A DNA stretch of 32,850 nt from Actinomycetes bacterium (lineage in GTDB: Bacteria > Actinomycetota > Acidimicrobiia > Acidimicrobiales > RAAP-2). Positions 1 to 7,832 of this stretch are shown here, piece by piece. The translations under genes were made by a program, and so were the position numbers. The stretch's first letter is position 1. Each line of letters opens with the position of its first letter. The notes beneath the pieces are model-generated. The model searched no databases. It had not been told where the DNA came from and saw only the letters and a list, made by a program, of their open reading frames with translations. The stretch covers positions 1 through 32,850 of the forward strand of contig JAKATJ010000007.1 in NCBI GenBank assembly GCA_021828005.1, written 5' to 3'.

Positions 1-12
1 GAGCACCCGGAA

Positions 13-978
13 TCAGTAGCGCGCCTCGACCAGCGAGACGTACAGCCCGTCAGGGTCCTCGAAGTACACGTAGCGCCACTCGCCGACGCCGACGTCCACG
101 AGTTGCGGCTCGTCGTGGAACTGCACGCCGGCCTCCCTGAGCCGCGCGTACGCCCGGTCCAGATTGGACACCCCGATGGCGAACTCCATCGGGCCGCAGT
201 GGCCCCATTGCCCCCGCCGATCGAGGGTCTCGGGGTGCAGCCGCACGGGCTCGATGCCGGCCCCTTGCCCCGGCAGGGCGAGGATCATGTGCTGGCGCGG
301 CATCTCCCTCGGGTACCACGGGCGCATCGGCTCGAAGTACCCGTCGCTCTCCAGAACGAGATGGACGAACCCGAGGCTCCCGTAGAATTCGCGGGTCGCG
401 GTCATGTCGGCGACACCGAAGGCCACGTGGTTCACCCCCTCAAGCCGCGGCTCGCCGGGAAGCGCCCGCCGCAGCCCGGTCCACTCGAGTACCTCTACCT
501 TGCCGCCCCCGGGGTCCGCCACGTAGGAGAGGTCCACGTCCACGCCGAACGGGGTCACCTGCGCGCTGACCGGCGCCATCAGCTCCGTGCAGCCGCGTGC
601 TTCGACGAGCTGCCTGTGGACGGCAGCCACGTCCCGAGCGTGGACGCAGACCTCGCAGATGCCGAGCTCCCCCCATCCCGCGTCGCCGGGGATTGGCGGG
701 GTGCCGTCCTCCTCGAGGACCTGGACAAGTTTGATCCGACCCGGCCCGAGCGACGTGACAAAGCGGCTCGCGAGCATGGCCACACGCGCCCGGGTGCGCC
801 TACGCTGGGTCAGCTCCTCGAGGCCCGGAAGCTCGCCGGTGTAGTCGAAGAGCACCCGCGAGAACCCGAGCGACGCCGAGAACCACTCCAAGGCCGCGTC
901 CATGTCGACCACCCCGACGCCGACGTGGTCGACCCCCCTGAAGAGCTCCCTGGCCCGCTCGTCGACGAGCACGCTCAT
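13..978 (-). CDS. Two-domain VOC (glyoxalase/extradiol dioxygenase-like) protein
   Basis: The 321-residue product contains two tandem vicinal-oxygen-chelate domains, each opening with the typical first strand (VDHVGVGV in the N-terminal half, VNHVAFGV in the C-terminal half) that supplies a His ligand, and ending with a Glu strand (KVEVLEW; YVSLVEA). VOC proteins bind a divalent metal and catalyse dioxygenation, isomerisation or epimerisation; the fold alone does not tell which. The other expected ligand strands show Glu/Cys rather than His (GICEVCV, MEFAIGV), so a classical extradiol dioxygenase is not assured. The ATG at 978 overlaps the stop of the upstream DHDPS-family gene (ATGA), which fixes the start and indicates translational coupling. 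It is the last visible gene of the operon that starts at 7379. The family is clear, the reaction is not. Confidence 0.85.
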   Translation of the reverse strand: MSVLVDERARELFRGVDHVGVGVVDMDAALEWFSASLGFSRVLFDYTGELPGLEELTQRRRTRARVAMLASRFVTSLGPGRIKLVQVLEEDGTPPIPGDAGWGELGICEVCVHARDVAAVHRQLVEARGCTELMAPVSAQVTPFGVDVDLSYVADPGGGKVEVLEWTGLRRALPGEPRLEGVNHVAFGVADMTATREFYGSLGFVHLVLESDGYFEPMRPWYPREMPRQHMILALPGQGAGIEPVRLHPETLDRRGQWGHCGPMEFAIGVSNLDRAYARLREAGVQFHDEPQLVDVGVGEWRYVYFEDPDGLYVSLVEARY

Positions 979-1907
979 CGGGGCAGCAGCCCTGCGCCGG
1001 TGAGCGCCGCCCGGATCTCGACGAGCGCCGCCGGGTCGGTGACGGGGAGCCGGGGCGGGCGCACGGTACCGCCAGGCTGGCCGAGCATCGCCATCGCGGC
1101 CTTCAGCTCGCTCTGGTAGGCGCCGTGGACACCTGCCCAGCCTCCGGGGAGCCACAGCTCGGGGAACAGGGCCTCGGTGCGGCGGACGTGGTCCTCGCAG
1201 GGCGCGAGGTCCCCGCGCCAGAAGTCCTCCCAGAAAGCGGCGTCGGCCGCTCCGAAGAGGCTCCCGCCACCGATGAAGCCATCGCCCCCGCTCGTGCGCA
1301 GCACGTCGAGGCCCTTCGACGTCATGAACGGGCCGAAGACGCGCGCGTCGCCGACGACCCTGCGGGCCGTCTCGTAGAACTGCTCCGCGTCGGGCGTGCT
1401 GTCCTTCACCGCCACGACGTGGTCGATCGCCACGATGCGCTCGAAGAGGTCCGGGCCGATGTCGACGCTCGTACCGTGCGGCCAGTTGTAGACGAGCAGC
1501 GGAGCGTCAAGCCCGTCGGAGACGTCCCGGTAGTACTGGACGATCTCCTCGGGGAACGGCTTCGAGTACGGCGGCGCGCTCGCCTCCACCCCGTCGGCGC
1601 CGCAGCTCATGGCATGCCGACCGAAGGCGGCGACTTCCTTCGCGGTGTAGCCGGTGCACCCGATGACCACGGTCATCCGGTTGGCCACCTGCTCGACGGC
1701 GGTCTCCGCGACCGACCGGCGCTCTTCTTCGGTCTGGGAGAACCACTCCCCGACCGTGCCGTTCACGAGCACCCCGTGGAACCCACAGCCCACGTAGTGC
1801 TCCAGGAGCGCGCGCAGGGCTTCAAAGTCCACGCGCTCCCCCCCCTCGGTGAAGGGCGTGGGGCATGATGGCCAGTACCCCTTCCACTCGACGTCGTCAC
1901 GGTTCAA
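975..1907 (-). CDS. DHDPS/NAL-family Schiff-base lyase or deaminase
   Basis: The product has 310 residues, the usual size for the dihydrodipicolinate synthase / N-acetylneuraminate lyase (beta/alpha)8 barrel family. The Schiff-base lysine is Lys168 (VVAVKDST) and the catalytic tyrosine is Tyr140 (LLVYNWP). The GTTGE substrate-binding motif reads GTVGE (51-54 region), so the second Thr is Val and true dihydrodipicolinate synthase activity is unlikely. The start is taken as TTG at 1907 because AGGAGG lies four bases upstream and homology begins directly afterwards (VEWKGYWPSCPTPF). It follows the HcnC-like FAD gene after 11 bases and overlaps the VOC gene. Family members beside such oxidoreductases include 1-pyrroline-4-hydroxy-2-carboxylate deaminase of hydroxyproline catabolism, and that role is plausible here. 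Other 2-keto acid aldolase functions remain possible. Confidence 0.88.
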   Translation of the reverse strand: MNRDDVEWKGYWPSCPTPFTEGGERVDFEALRALLEHYVGCGFHGVLVNGTVGEWFSQTEEERRSVAETAVEQVANRMTVVIGCTGYTAKEVAAFGRHAMSCGADGVEASAPPYSKPFPEEIVQYYRDVSDGLDAPLLVYNWPHGTSVDIGPDLFERIVAIDHVVAVKDSTPDAEQFYETARRVVGDARVFGPFMTSKGLDVLRTSGGDGFIGGGSLFGAADAAFWEDFWRGDLAPCEDHVRRTEALFPELWLPGGWAGVHGAYQSELKAAMAMLGQPGGTVRPPRLPVTDPAALVEIRAALTGAGLLPR

Positions 1908-1918
1908 CGTTCCTCCTC

Positions 1919-3214
1919 TCACGACGGGCCACCTTGCCGAGCGCCCCCTCTGGCAAGCGTGGGCGCGCGGTCGGGGCTGTACTCGGACGGCAAGGTCGCA
2001 GAGGTCCCGGTCATCTGCCCGGCGAGAAGGCTCGCCATGAGCGGGCCGAGCGTGAACCCGGTTGGCACCACGCAGGTGAAGTAGCCGGGCACGCGCGCCG
2101 ACTCCCCTACCACGGGCAGGAGGTCCTTGCTCGCAGCCCAGACGCCGGCCCACGTGTGGATCACCCGGACGTCGGCGAGCGCAGGCACGACGCGGCGCGC
2201 GACCGCCGCGTTGCCCGCGACCGAGCTCCAGCGGACAGACGGGCGCGCGGGCCAGGGTTCCGCGCGCGCCGGCCAGCCACCGCCGACGATGAACGTGCCG
2301 TTCGAGGATTGCTTCAGGGTGAGGCGCCTGCCGATGTGCTGGATCAGCGGCACGAGCAGCCGGTCGCGAGGCTCCGTAACGTTCATGTGCAGCCCCTCGG
2401 CGCGAAGCGGGAGCTCGAACCCGTTGCCCCGGGCGAGCTCGTGTGCCCAAGCCCCTGCCGCGTTGACCACACGGTGAGCGCGTACCTTGCCGCGGGCGTG
2501 GTGCACGGCGAAGCGCGCCGCCCCGGCGTCCTGCAGCTGCTCGATCCGCTCGACCGGCGCGTACGTGCGTACAGCGGCACCCGCTTCGAAAGCGCGTGCC
2601 GCGAACGCCGGCGCGGCAAGGAGGGGATTGGCGTAGCCTTCGGTCGCGCAGTAGCTGGCTCCGGCCAGGTCTTCGGCGAGGTACGGCGCAAAGTTGCGCA
2701 GCTCCGCGCCCGTCAGCACCTCGGTGTCGAGGCCCCCGTCTCGCTCGATGCGCTGCTTGGTGACGAGGATCTGGAGCTGCTCCGGGGTCTCGGCGACCAT
2801 GAGGCCGCCCGTCACGTGGACCCCGAGGTCCGCACGAAGCTCGCGTTCGAGGTCTCGCCACATGGCCGCGGCGCGCACGAGCAAGCGCACGTCGGCGAGC
2901 AGGCGATCGCGGTCTGCGTCTGCGCCCGCGCCGGTCAGCTGGTGGATGGCGATCTGGAAGTGGAAGCTCCCTGCGTTCGTGCCCGACGCCTCGCGATTCA
3001 GCTCGGCGCGCTCGAGCACTGCGAGCTCCACCCCTTGGGTGGCGAGGAAGTAGGCGAGGGCACACCCGGCGAGGCCGCCGCCGACGATCACGACGTCGGT
3101 GTCCGTCGGGACCTCACCGGAGAGGTCCGAGCGCCGCGGGAGGAGGACGCCGGCACCCGGCTCGCGAGCGGCGTCAACGCAAGTGCCGCTTTCGGCGGAC
3201 GCCCGCTCATCCAC
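1919..3214 (-). CDS. D-amino-acid-oxidase-like FAD oxidoreductase (HcnC / opine oxidase B type)
   Basis: This is a DAO-family flavoprotein of about 431 residues. The ADP-binding motif GGGLAG (residues 45-50) is followed by an acidic-ended strand and the family block EASGTNAGSFHFQ. Downstream are YANPLLAAPAF, the RLTLKQ...GGGWPAR segment and a C-terminal GFTLGPLM FAD contact. Members oxidise C-N bonds of glycine, D-amino acids, opines or D-hydroxyproline. In the HcnABC, opine oxidase and D-hydroxyproline dehydrogenase families they act with the kind of FAD/[2Fe-2S] subunit encoded immediately upstream. The GTG at 3214 overlaps the upstream stop by eight bases; about 40 residues then precede the nucleotide-binding strand, so a later start cannot be excluded. 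A clear paralog lies at 31542-32816. The substrate is unknown. Confidence 0.88.
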   Translation of the reverse strand: MDERASAESGTCVDAAREPGAGVLLPRRSDLSGEVPTDTDVVIVGGGLAGCALAYFLATQGVELAVLERAELNREASGTNAGSFHFQIAIHQLTGAGADADRDRLLADVRLLVRAAAMWRDLERELRADLGVHVTGGLMVAETPEQLQILVTKQRIERDGGLDTEVLTGAELRNFAPYLAEDLAGASYCATEGYANPLLAAPAFAARAFEAGAAVRTYAPVERIEQLQDAGAARFAVHHARGKVRAHRVVNAAGAWAHELARGNGFELPLRAEGLHMNVTEPRDRLLVPLIQHIGRRLTLKQSSNGTFIVGGGWPARAEPWPARPSVRWSSVAGNAAVARRVVPALADVRVIHTWAGVWAASKDLLPVVGESARVPGYFTCVVPTGFTLGPLMASLLAGQMTGTSATLPSEYSPDRAPTLARGGARQGGPS

Positions 3215-4727
3215 CGACGAACAACCCCCGGTCGGGCACAGTGTCGTCGGCGAGCACGCCGATCGCGGCGGGACGGACGGGCGGCCTTGGCGTGGTCCCC
3301 GCCAGGGCCGCGAGCTGCCCGCCGGACAGGCGCGGGACAGGGCGTCGCGCCTCGTTTGCCCCGTCGAGCAGACTGCCGGCCTCGCTCGCCGCCCCCGTCC
3401 GACGGGCGAGGACCGCGCCAATCTGGGGCTGGCAACTTCGCCCCTGGCAGAGCCCCATTCCGGCGCGGGTGTAGCTCTTCAGCGCGTCGGTGTCGACGGT
3501 AGCCTCCATGGCCTCTTCGAGGCGGGCAAGGGTGACTTCCTCGCAGCGGCATACGACCGTCTCAGGGGTCGCAAGCTCGTAGATGCCAGGGCCTACCGCG
3601 TACAGCGGCAGGAGCGCCCGGCGGAAGCGTTCTTTCGCCGCGAGCTGGCGACGCACCGGACGCGCGAGCCGCGCCGCCCTGGCACGGCTGACGGCGCCTA
3701 GGTCCGCAGCCGCACCCAGGGCGGCCAGGCGGGCCTGAGCCATGGCCACCAGTGCGCCGCGCACCCCGGTGCCGTCCCCAGCGGCCAGCACGCCCTCGAC
3801 GTTCGTCCGCTGCCAGGCGTCGACCTCGACGACGAGGCCGCCCAGGTTCTCGTCGTAGCCGAACTGACAACCGGCGAGGCGCAGTAGCTCCGTGGAGGGG
3901 ACGAAGCCGTAGCCCACGCACAGCGTGTCGACCTCGAGGCGCTCCTCCGAGTCGGGGATCGCTCGCCAGTCCGCGTCGGCGGCGGCATGGACGACGGCCT
4001 CCACCCGGTCTTCGCCCTCGGCTCGGACGACGATGCGCCCATAGCGCAGCGGTACGCGCGCCCCAAGCAGCCGCGCGCGGTAGGTGAGGGCATCCCGCAA
4101 CAACGCCGCGTTCCCCCACCCCGCGACGACAAGACGCGCCACCGTGGGCGCCCGCGGCGCGGGGCCTGCCTCCAGCGCGAGGACCACGTTCACCCCCAGG
4201 TGGCGGAGTTGCGCTGGGAACGCCAGCGCGAGCGGACCACTCCCTGCGAAGGCGACGCGGGTTCCCGGCGCAACCCGGGAGGCCTTGACCAGCGCCTGCG
4301 CGCCGCCGGCGGTGACGACGCCTGGAAGGGTCCACCCCGGGAACGGAACGGGCCGGTCGCTCGCACCCGGAGCCACGAGGACCCGGCGCGCTCGCAGGAG
4401 CGTCACGTGCTCGTCGCCCTCAGTGAGGCAGACCGCTGTCGTCCCTCGCAGCGACAGCACGGCGGTCCGGGCACGCAGCTCGACACCCGCGCCGCGCGCA
4501 GCTTCGACCAAAGCGACGCCCGCCCAATAGTCGCGACCGACACGCCGTGGGTCGCGCACAACGAAACCCGGACCGGGCTGCCGATAGATCTGGCCACCGA
4601 ACGTCGCCCGCTCGTCTACGAGCAGGACCGTCAACCCGTGGCGCGCTGCTAGCTCTGCTGCGACGAGACCCGCCGGTCCCCCGCCAACGACGAGCAGGCC
4701 AACCTCCTCCTCGCGACGCCCGTTCAC
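3207..4727 (-). CDS. FAD/NAD(P)-type oxidoreductase with BFD-like [2Fe-2S] domain (HcnB / opine oxidase A type)
   Basis: The product has about 506 residues. It begins with a Rossmann FAD motif, GGGPAG at 15-20, has a second nucleotide-binding GSGPLA near residue 170 and a third conserved GDGTG near the end of the flavin domain. The C-terminal quarter carries a bacterioferritin-associated-ferredoxin-like cluster site: Cys393-x-Cys395 and Cys427-x4-Cys432 (CRCEEV... and CQGRSC). This arrangement is typical of the HcnB, opine oxidase A and D-hydroxyproline dehydrogenase subunit. The GTG at 4727 is chosen because homology starts nine residues later; no convincing Shine-Dalgarno is visible. It lies 46 bases after the binding-protein gene and overlaps the HcnC-like gene, so both subunits are co-translated. 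The small HcnA-like partner is not adjacent but occurs at 14554-14874. Confidence 0.88.
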   Translation of the reverse strand: MNGRREEEVGLLVVGGGPAGLVAAELAARHGLTVLLVDERATFGGQIYRQPGPGFVVRDPRRVGRDYWAGVALVEAARGAGVELRARTAVLSLRGTTAVCLTEGDEHVTLLRARRVLVAPGASDRPVPFPGWTLPGVVTAGGAQALVKASRVAPGTRVAFAGSGPLALAFPAQLRHLGVNVVLALEAGPAPRAPTVARLVVAGWGNAALLRDALTYRARLLGARVPLRYGRIVVRAEGEDRVEAVVHAAADADWRAIPDSEERLEVDTLCVGYGFVPSTELLRLAGCQFGYDENLGGLVVEVDAWQRTNVEGVLAAGDGTGVRGALVAMAQARLAALGAAADLGAVSRARAARLARPVRRQLAAKERFRRALLPLYAVGPGIYELATPETVVCRCEEVTLARLEEAMEATVDTDALKSYTRAGMGLCQGRSCQPQIGAVLARRTGAASEAGSLLDGANEARRPVPRLSGGQLAALAGTTPRPPVRPAAIGVLADDTVPDRGLFVGG

Positions 4728-4773
4728 CGGGCGCCGCGAGGAGGCATGAGGCAGTGCACACGCAAGATCGATG

Positions 4774-5661
4774 TCAGGGGCACCTGGGCATCGGCGGCAA
4801 GGGTGCGCTCTCGGTCTTCTTGTACGCCGAAGCCATCCACCCCGACTTCTGGATGCCGCAAATCCACTTGTTGAGATAGCGCACAAGTGCGCCGTTGCCC
4901 TTCTGCACGGCGTAAGAGCCGTACTGGATTGTCAGCGGCTTCTTGAAGGGCTCCGCCTTCAACTTGCGCGGGTTCGACTTCTGGAACTCGCCGAGGAGAT
5001 AGCTCTCGATCATAACGGCGTTGGCACGGTGGGTTGCGACTTGCAGCAGCGCTGCTGTGTCTCCCGAGTACCCGACGACCTTCGCTTTCGGAAAGAGCTT
5101 CTTCGCAAGCTGTGTATCCGTCGATCCCTCCAGGGCCGTGATCGTGATTGTCGGCTTGTTCCACGCTGCGATCGTGGCGGGCGTCTTCGATGTCACCGGG
5201 ACGCCCAGTATCAATTCGTAGGGTACGTAGGCACGACTGAACGACACGGACTTCTCACGTGCGGGCGTTGGCGAGAGCCCGACGGAGACCAGGTCGAACT
5301 TCTTGGCTTCGAGGCCTGGGATCAACCCTGTGAAGCCGAGATTGCTGATGTCGAGCTTCACGTGCATTGTATGGGCCAGCCTGTCCAGCAGTGCGACGTC
5401 GTAGCCTGCAGGCTTTCCCTTCTTGTTCAGGTACATCTCGGGCTTGAATGAGAGGTCCATCCCGACAGTCAGCGTTCCCGGATTGATCAAGTGGTACGGA
5501 TTCGCCGCTGCACGGTGTTTTACGCCAGTCGCCGCGCCTGAAGCACCCCCACCCACGACGCTTATCATTGCCACTACCATCGCGATTGCGCCGAGAACGG
5601 TCCCCGCGCGCACCGTAGTCGCCCCCATCGAGGTCGCCCTCTTCGTTCGATTCCTCACCAT
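4774..5661 (-). CDS. Amino-acid ABC transporter substrate-binding protein, family 3
   Basis: This family-3 periplasmic-type binding protein of about 295 residues shows GTLTVGMDLSFKPEM, the GYDVALLDRLA segment, LIPGLEAKKFDLVSVGLS and the typical PTPAREKSVSFSRAY block. The N-terminus is a positively charged region plus a hydrophobic stretch (about residues 17-45) ending in small residues. There is no lipobox Cys, so it seems to be secreted or membrane-anchored by its leader rather than lipidated. AGGAGG is one base from the ATG at 5661 and four bases from the next in-frame GTG at 5658, so translation may really start at the GTG. It follows the permease gene by 58 bases and precedes the HcnB-like gene, which implies that the ligand is the substrate of that oxidoreductase. 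Its codons are visibly less GC-rich than those of neighbouring enzymes. Confidence 0.92.
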   Translation of the reverse strand: MVRNRTKRATSMGATTVRAGTVLGAIAMVVAMISVVGGGASGAATGVKHRAAANPYHLINPGTLTVGMDLSFKPEMYLNKKGKPAGYDVALLDRLAHTMHVKLDISNLGFTGLIPGLEAKKFDLVSVGLSPTPAREKSVSFSRAYVPYELILGVPVTSKTPATIAAWNKPTITITALEGSTDTQLAKKLFPKAKVVGYSGDTAALLQVATHRANAVMIESYLLGEFQKSNPRKLKAEPFKKPLTIQYGSYAVQKGNGALVRYLNKWICGIQKSGWMASAYKKTESAPLPPMPRCP

Positions 5662-5719
5662 GCCTCCTGTTGGTCTTTAATTACCCTTCGCATGTCGCGA
5701 TCAACCACCCGAGAACACT

Positions 5720-6502
5720 TCATACGGCCGACCCTTGGCCGGAGACGGACGCCGCGCCGGTGACCGCAGTCCCTCTCGCGGCGATGAGGGCGATCCGTTG
5801 GCGCTTGCGCGCCATGACCCATCCCGCGATGCCACCCGTCGCCGGCTTCGAGAGGCTCCGTTCGAAGAGCCGGAACGCGAAGTCCAGCAAGAAGGCAATC
5901 GCGACGTAGATGGCCGCTGCTGCCGTGTAGAGGACGAACGGTTGGAAGGTCGTCGCCTCGATGTTCTCGGTGACATGGATCACTTCTAGCAGGCCTATCA
6001 CAGAGAAGACAGAAGTTGTCTTCACCATGCCGATGAACATGCTGCCGACATTGGGTATGGCAATCTTGATCGCTTGCGGGAGCACCACGTGAACGAATAC
6101 GCGCGCACGGTGAAGACCCACAGCCATGCCTGCTTCACGCTGTCCGCGCGGTATGGCTTCGAGCGCCGATCGGAAGATCTCCGCGAGGAAGGCTCCGTAG
6201 AGCAGGACCAGCGCAACCACTCCTGCCTCGAACACTGAGAGGTTGATTCCGAGGAGAAGCGACCACCCGAAGTACACCCAGAGCACGCTGACAAGGGCCG
6301 GCACGCCACGGAACACATTGATCCACAGCGCGGCAAGGGACGAAACCGGTCGTCTGGACATTCGTCCGACAGCGAGCGCGAGGCCGACGACGATGGAGAT
6401 GAGCAGCCCCACGGCCGCGACCTCCAGTGCGGTGGCCATCCCGCCGACTAGCTCACCGCGGTACTGCCAGATGATGCTCCAGTCGAAGACCGTCGCGATC
6501 AT
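5720..6502 (-). CDS. Polar amino-acid ABC transporter permease (HisM/GlnP type)
   Basis: This integral membrane permease of about 260 residues has several hydrophobic helices. The EAA-loop signature (LEAIPRGQREAGMAVGL through VVLPQAIKIAIPNV) contacts the ATPase. The segment WINVFRGVPALVSVLWVYF is the usual conserved start of the HisM/GlnP permease core. The ATG at 6502 (MIATVFDW) was chosen because it lies 16 bases after the stop of the ATPase gene; the open frame upstream of it runs into that gene. With the ATPase at 6519-7379 and the binding protein at 4774-5661 it forms a complete type-I importer. The short C-terminal tail after the last helix is rich in Ala/Arg and of no recognisable function. 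Confidence 0.92.
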   Translation of the reverse strand: MIATVFDWSIIWQYRGELVGGMATALEVAAVGLLISIVVGLALAVGRMSRRPVSSLAALWINVFRGVPALVSVLWVYFGWSLLLGINLSVFEAGVVALVLLYGAFLAEIFRSALEAIPRGQREAGMAVGLHRARVFVHVVLPQAIKIAIPNVGSMFIGMVKTTSVFSVIGLLEVIHVTENIEATTFQPFVLYTAAAAIYVAIAFLLDFAFRLFERSLSKPATGGIAGWVMARKRQRIALIAARGTAVTGAASVSGQGSAV

Positions 6503-6518
6503 GATGCGCAGCCGCCCG

Positions 6519-7379
6519 TCACAACACCGATCCGATGAACTCACGCGCGCGAGCATTCGTGCACTCGTCGAAGAAGCCCCGCGGACCGAACTCGACGATT
6601 TCCCCGTCTTCCATGAAGACGTTCATGTCGCCGATCTCACGCGCGAAGTTCAGCTCATGAGTGACGATCACCATCGTCATACCCGATTCGGCGAGCTTGC
6701 GCATCACCCCGAGGACCTCGCCGACCAGTTCGGGGTCGAGCGCGGAGGTGGGCTCGTCGAAGAGCATCACTTTCGGGTCGAGACTGACCGCCCGCGCGAT
6801 CGCCACCCTCTGCTGCTGGCCCCCCGACAGCTGTGACGGATAGTGCGCGGCCCAACGAAGGAGCCCGACGCTCTCGAGCGCCTCGGCGGCGCGCTCGTCG
6901 GCCGCCGACCGGCTCAGCCGCTTGACCCGGCGCAGCGCGAGCGTCACGTTCTCCAACGCGCTCAGGTGAGGAAAAAGGTTGAACTGCTGGAAGACCATGC
7001 CCACCCGGCGCCGGAGCTCCAGCGGGTTCCCCCGTTCGGCCTTGGGACATGGAGCCGGGCCATACTCGACGCCGAGCACTCGCAGGGAGCCCTCATCGGG
7101 CTGCTCGAGGAGGTTGATGGTCCTGAGGAGGGTCGACTTTCCCGAGCCAGACGGCCCGAAGATGACGACGTGCTCGCCCGCATGGACCGTCACGTCGACT
7201 CCGTGGAGGACCTCCACCGATCCAAAGGACTTACGGATGCCCTGAAGCTCGACGACGACGTGCTCCCCCTCCGGCAGCGCCGATTGCCCCTCGTCGACAG
7301 GGGTCGCGACGCTCGCAGGGCCGGAATTGCCAGGCGAGTGCTCCGAGATGAGCGTTGGCGCAGGAGCTGCACTCATCAT
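6519..7379 (-). CDS. Polar amino-acid ABC transporter ATP-binding protein (GlnQ/HisP type)
   Basis: The product has about 286 residues. Walker A is GPSGSGKST (75-83), the Q-loop is in GMVFQQFNLFPHL, the signature is LSGGQQQR, Walker B is [14 protein letters not shown], and the switch His lies in VIVTHE. It energises amino-acid uptake through the adjacent permease. The frame stays open to about 7799, but the upstream part has no family similarity and crosses the promoter at 7627-7655, so a start at the tandem ATGs 7379/7376 is preferred. This leaves about 40 unconserved residues before the domain. It is the first gene of the seven-gene operon ending at 13. The messenger would have a leader of roughly 240 bases; an ATG at 7508 is an alternative start. 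Confidence 0.9.
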   Translation of the reverse strand: MMSAAPAPTLISEHSPGNSGPASVATPVDEGQSALPEGEHVVVELQGIRKSFGSVEVLHGVDVTVHAGEHVVIFGPSGSGKSTLLRTINLLEQPDEGSLRVLGVEYGPAPCPKAERGNPLELRRRVGMVFQQFNLFPHLSALENVTLALRRVKRLSRSAADERAAEALESVGLLRWAAHYPSQLSGGQQQRVAIARAVSLDPKVMLFDEPTSALDPELVGEVLGVMRKLAESGMTMVIVTHELNFAREIGDMNVFMEDGEIVEFGPRGFFDECTNARAREFIGSVL

Positions 7380-7575
7380 CTCTCGAGGTGCCGCTCCCGC
7401 CACGACGCCGACGTCCCCTCGCCGCCACGTCGCGTCCTCGTGGGCGTGGTCGCGCGCCTCATCGGTCCCGCCCACATTTCGCCGTCCAAACTCCCGTGGA
7501 ATCGTCATCGCAGCTACACGGGCCGGTGGGACTCGACTCCAATCGACAACCCCCTGACTCGTCCTCGCCGTCTCA

Positions 7576-7622
7576 ACATACGCTGTGCGATATACGAGCG
7601 GATGTGCGGAAAGGAGCGGATG
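7576..7622 (-). promoter_or_regulatory. Operator-like repeats downstream of the first promoter
   Basis: On the minus strand CATCCGCTC occurs twice as a direct repeat with an 18-base period (7614-7622 and 7596-7604). The second copy also forms an inverted repeat with 7576-7584 (ACATACGCT and AGCGGATGT on the plus strand, 12-base gap, one mismatch). The block starts four bases after the -10 box and overlaps the predicted transcription start, a position typical for repressor binding. The same block at the same distance follows the promoter at 11560-11589. The binding protein is unknown. Confidence 0.55.
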
Positions 7623-7626
7623 GCAA

Positions 7627-7655
7627 ATTATTCGGTCAGCGCTCCAGCATGTCAA
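7627..7655 (-). promoter_or_regulatory. Near-consensus sigma70-type promoter of the transporter/oxidoreductase operon
   Basis: Read on the minus strand this is TTGACA, a 17-base spacer, then AATAAT: a perfect -35 box and a -10 box with five of six consensus bases. Such a match is rare in GC-rich DNA. The predicted start of transcription is near 7620. It points to the ATPase gene at 7379 and the genes behind it. The operator-like repeats begin four bases downstream of the -10 box. Confidence 0.75.
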
Positions 7656-7832
7656 GGTAGCCACCGTTGGCAAGGACGACCCCAACCACCAAGGTGCCGT
7701 CCGAGTTTCAGTTTGGACGGGTTGCCGGTCCAGCGGGGGACGTCCCGAGGATCCGGCAGGCGAGCTCGCAAGCTGCCCAGCCGTCGACGAGGTGGCCAAT
7801 CGAGATGCCCGGCTTCGCCGACCCTTGATACG

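Larger units (their letters stand above)
7380..7832 (-). other. Intergenic region with long leader of the first amino-acid transporter operon
   Basis: No gene is supported in these 453 bases. The part from about 7620 down to 7380 would be the untranslated leader of the operon. The promoter (7627-7655) and operator-like repeats (7576-7622) are listed separately. The stretch 7656-7832 lies behind the binding-protein gene that ends at 7833 and shows no T-tract terminator. The area around 7560-7640 is clearly more AT-rich than its surroundings, as expected for a promoter. Confidence 0.6.

Noticed and set aside
103-1119. Plus-strand open frame of 338 codons opposite the VOC gene
   Set aside because: The composition is antisense-like (Pro, Arg, His, Glu) and no domain is recognisable, while the minus strand encodes two clear VOC domains.
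5662-5719. AT-rich stretch with TTGATC and TAATTA upstream of the first binding-protein gene
   Set aside because: The spacer is only 15 bases and the boxes match poorly; the gene is better explained as part of the operon that starts at 7627.
7510-7560. T-arm-like sequence (GAGTCGAGTCCCACC on the minus strand)
   Set aside because: No matching acceptor stem, anticodon arm or D arm could be found upstream, so it is not a tRNA.
7508-7799. N-terminal extension of the first amino-acid ATPase
   Set aside because: The upstream part of the frame has no family similarity and passes through a near-consensus promoter and operator-like repeats, so it is treated as non-coding.
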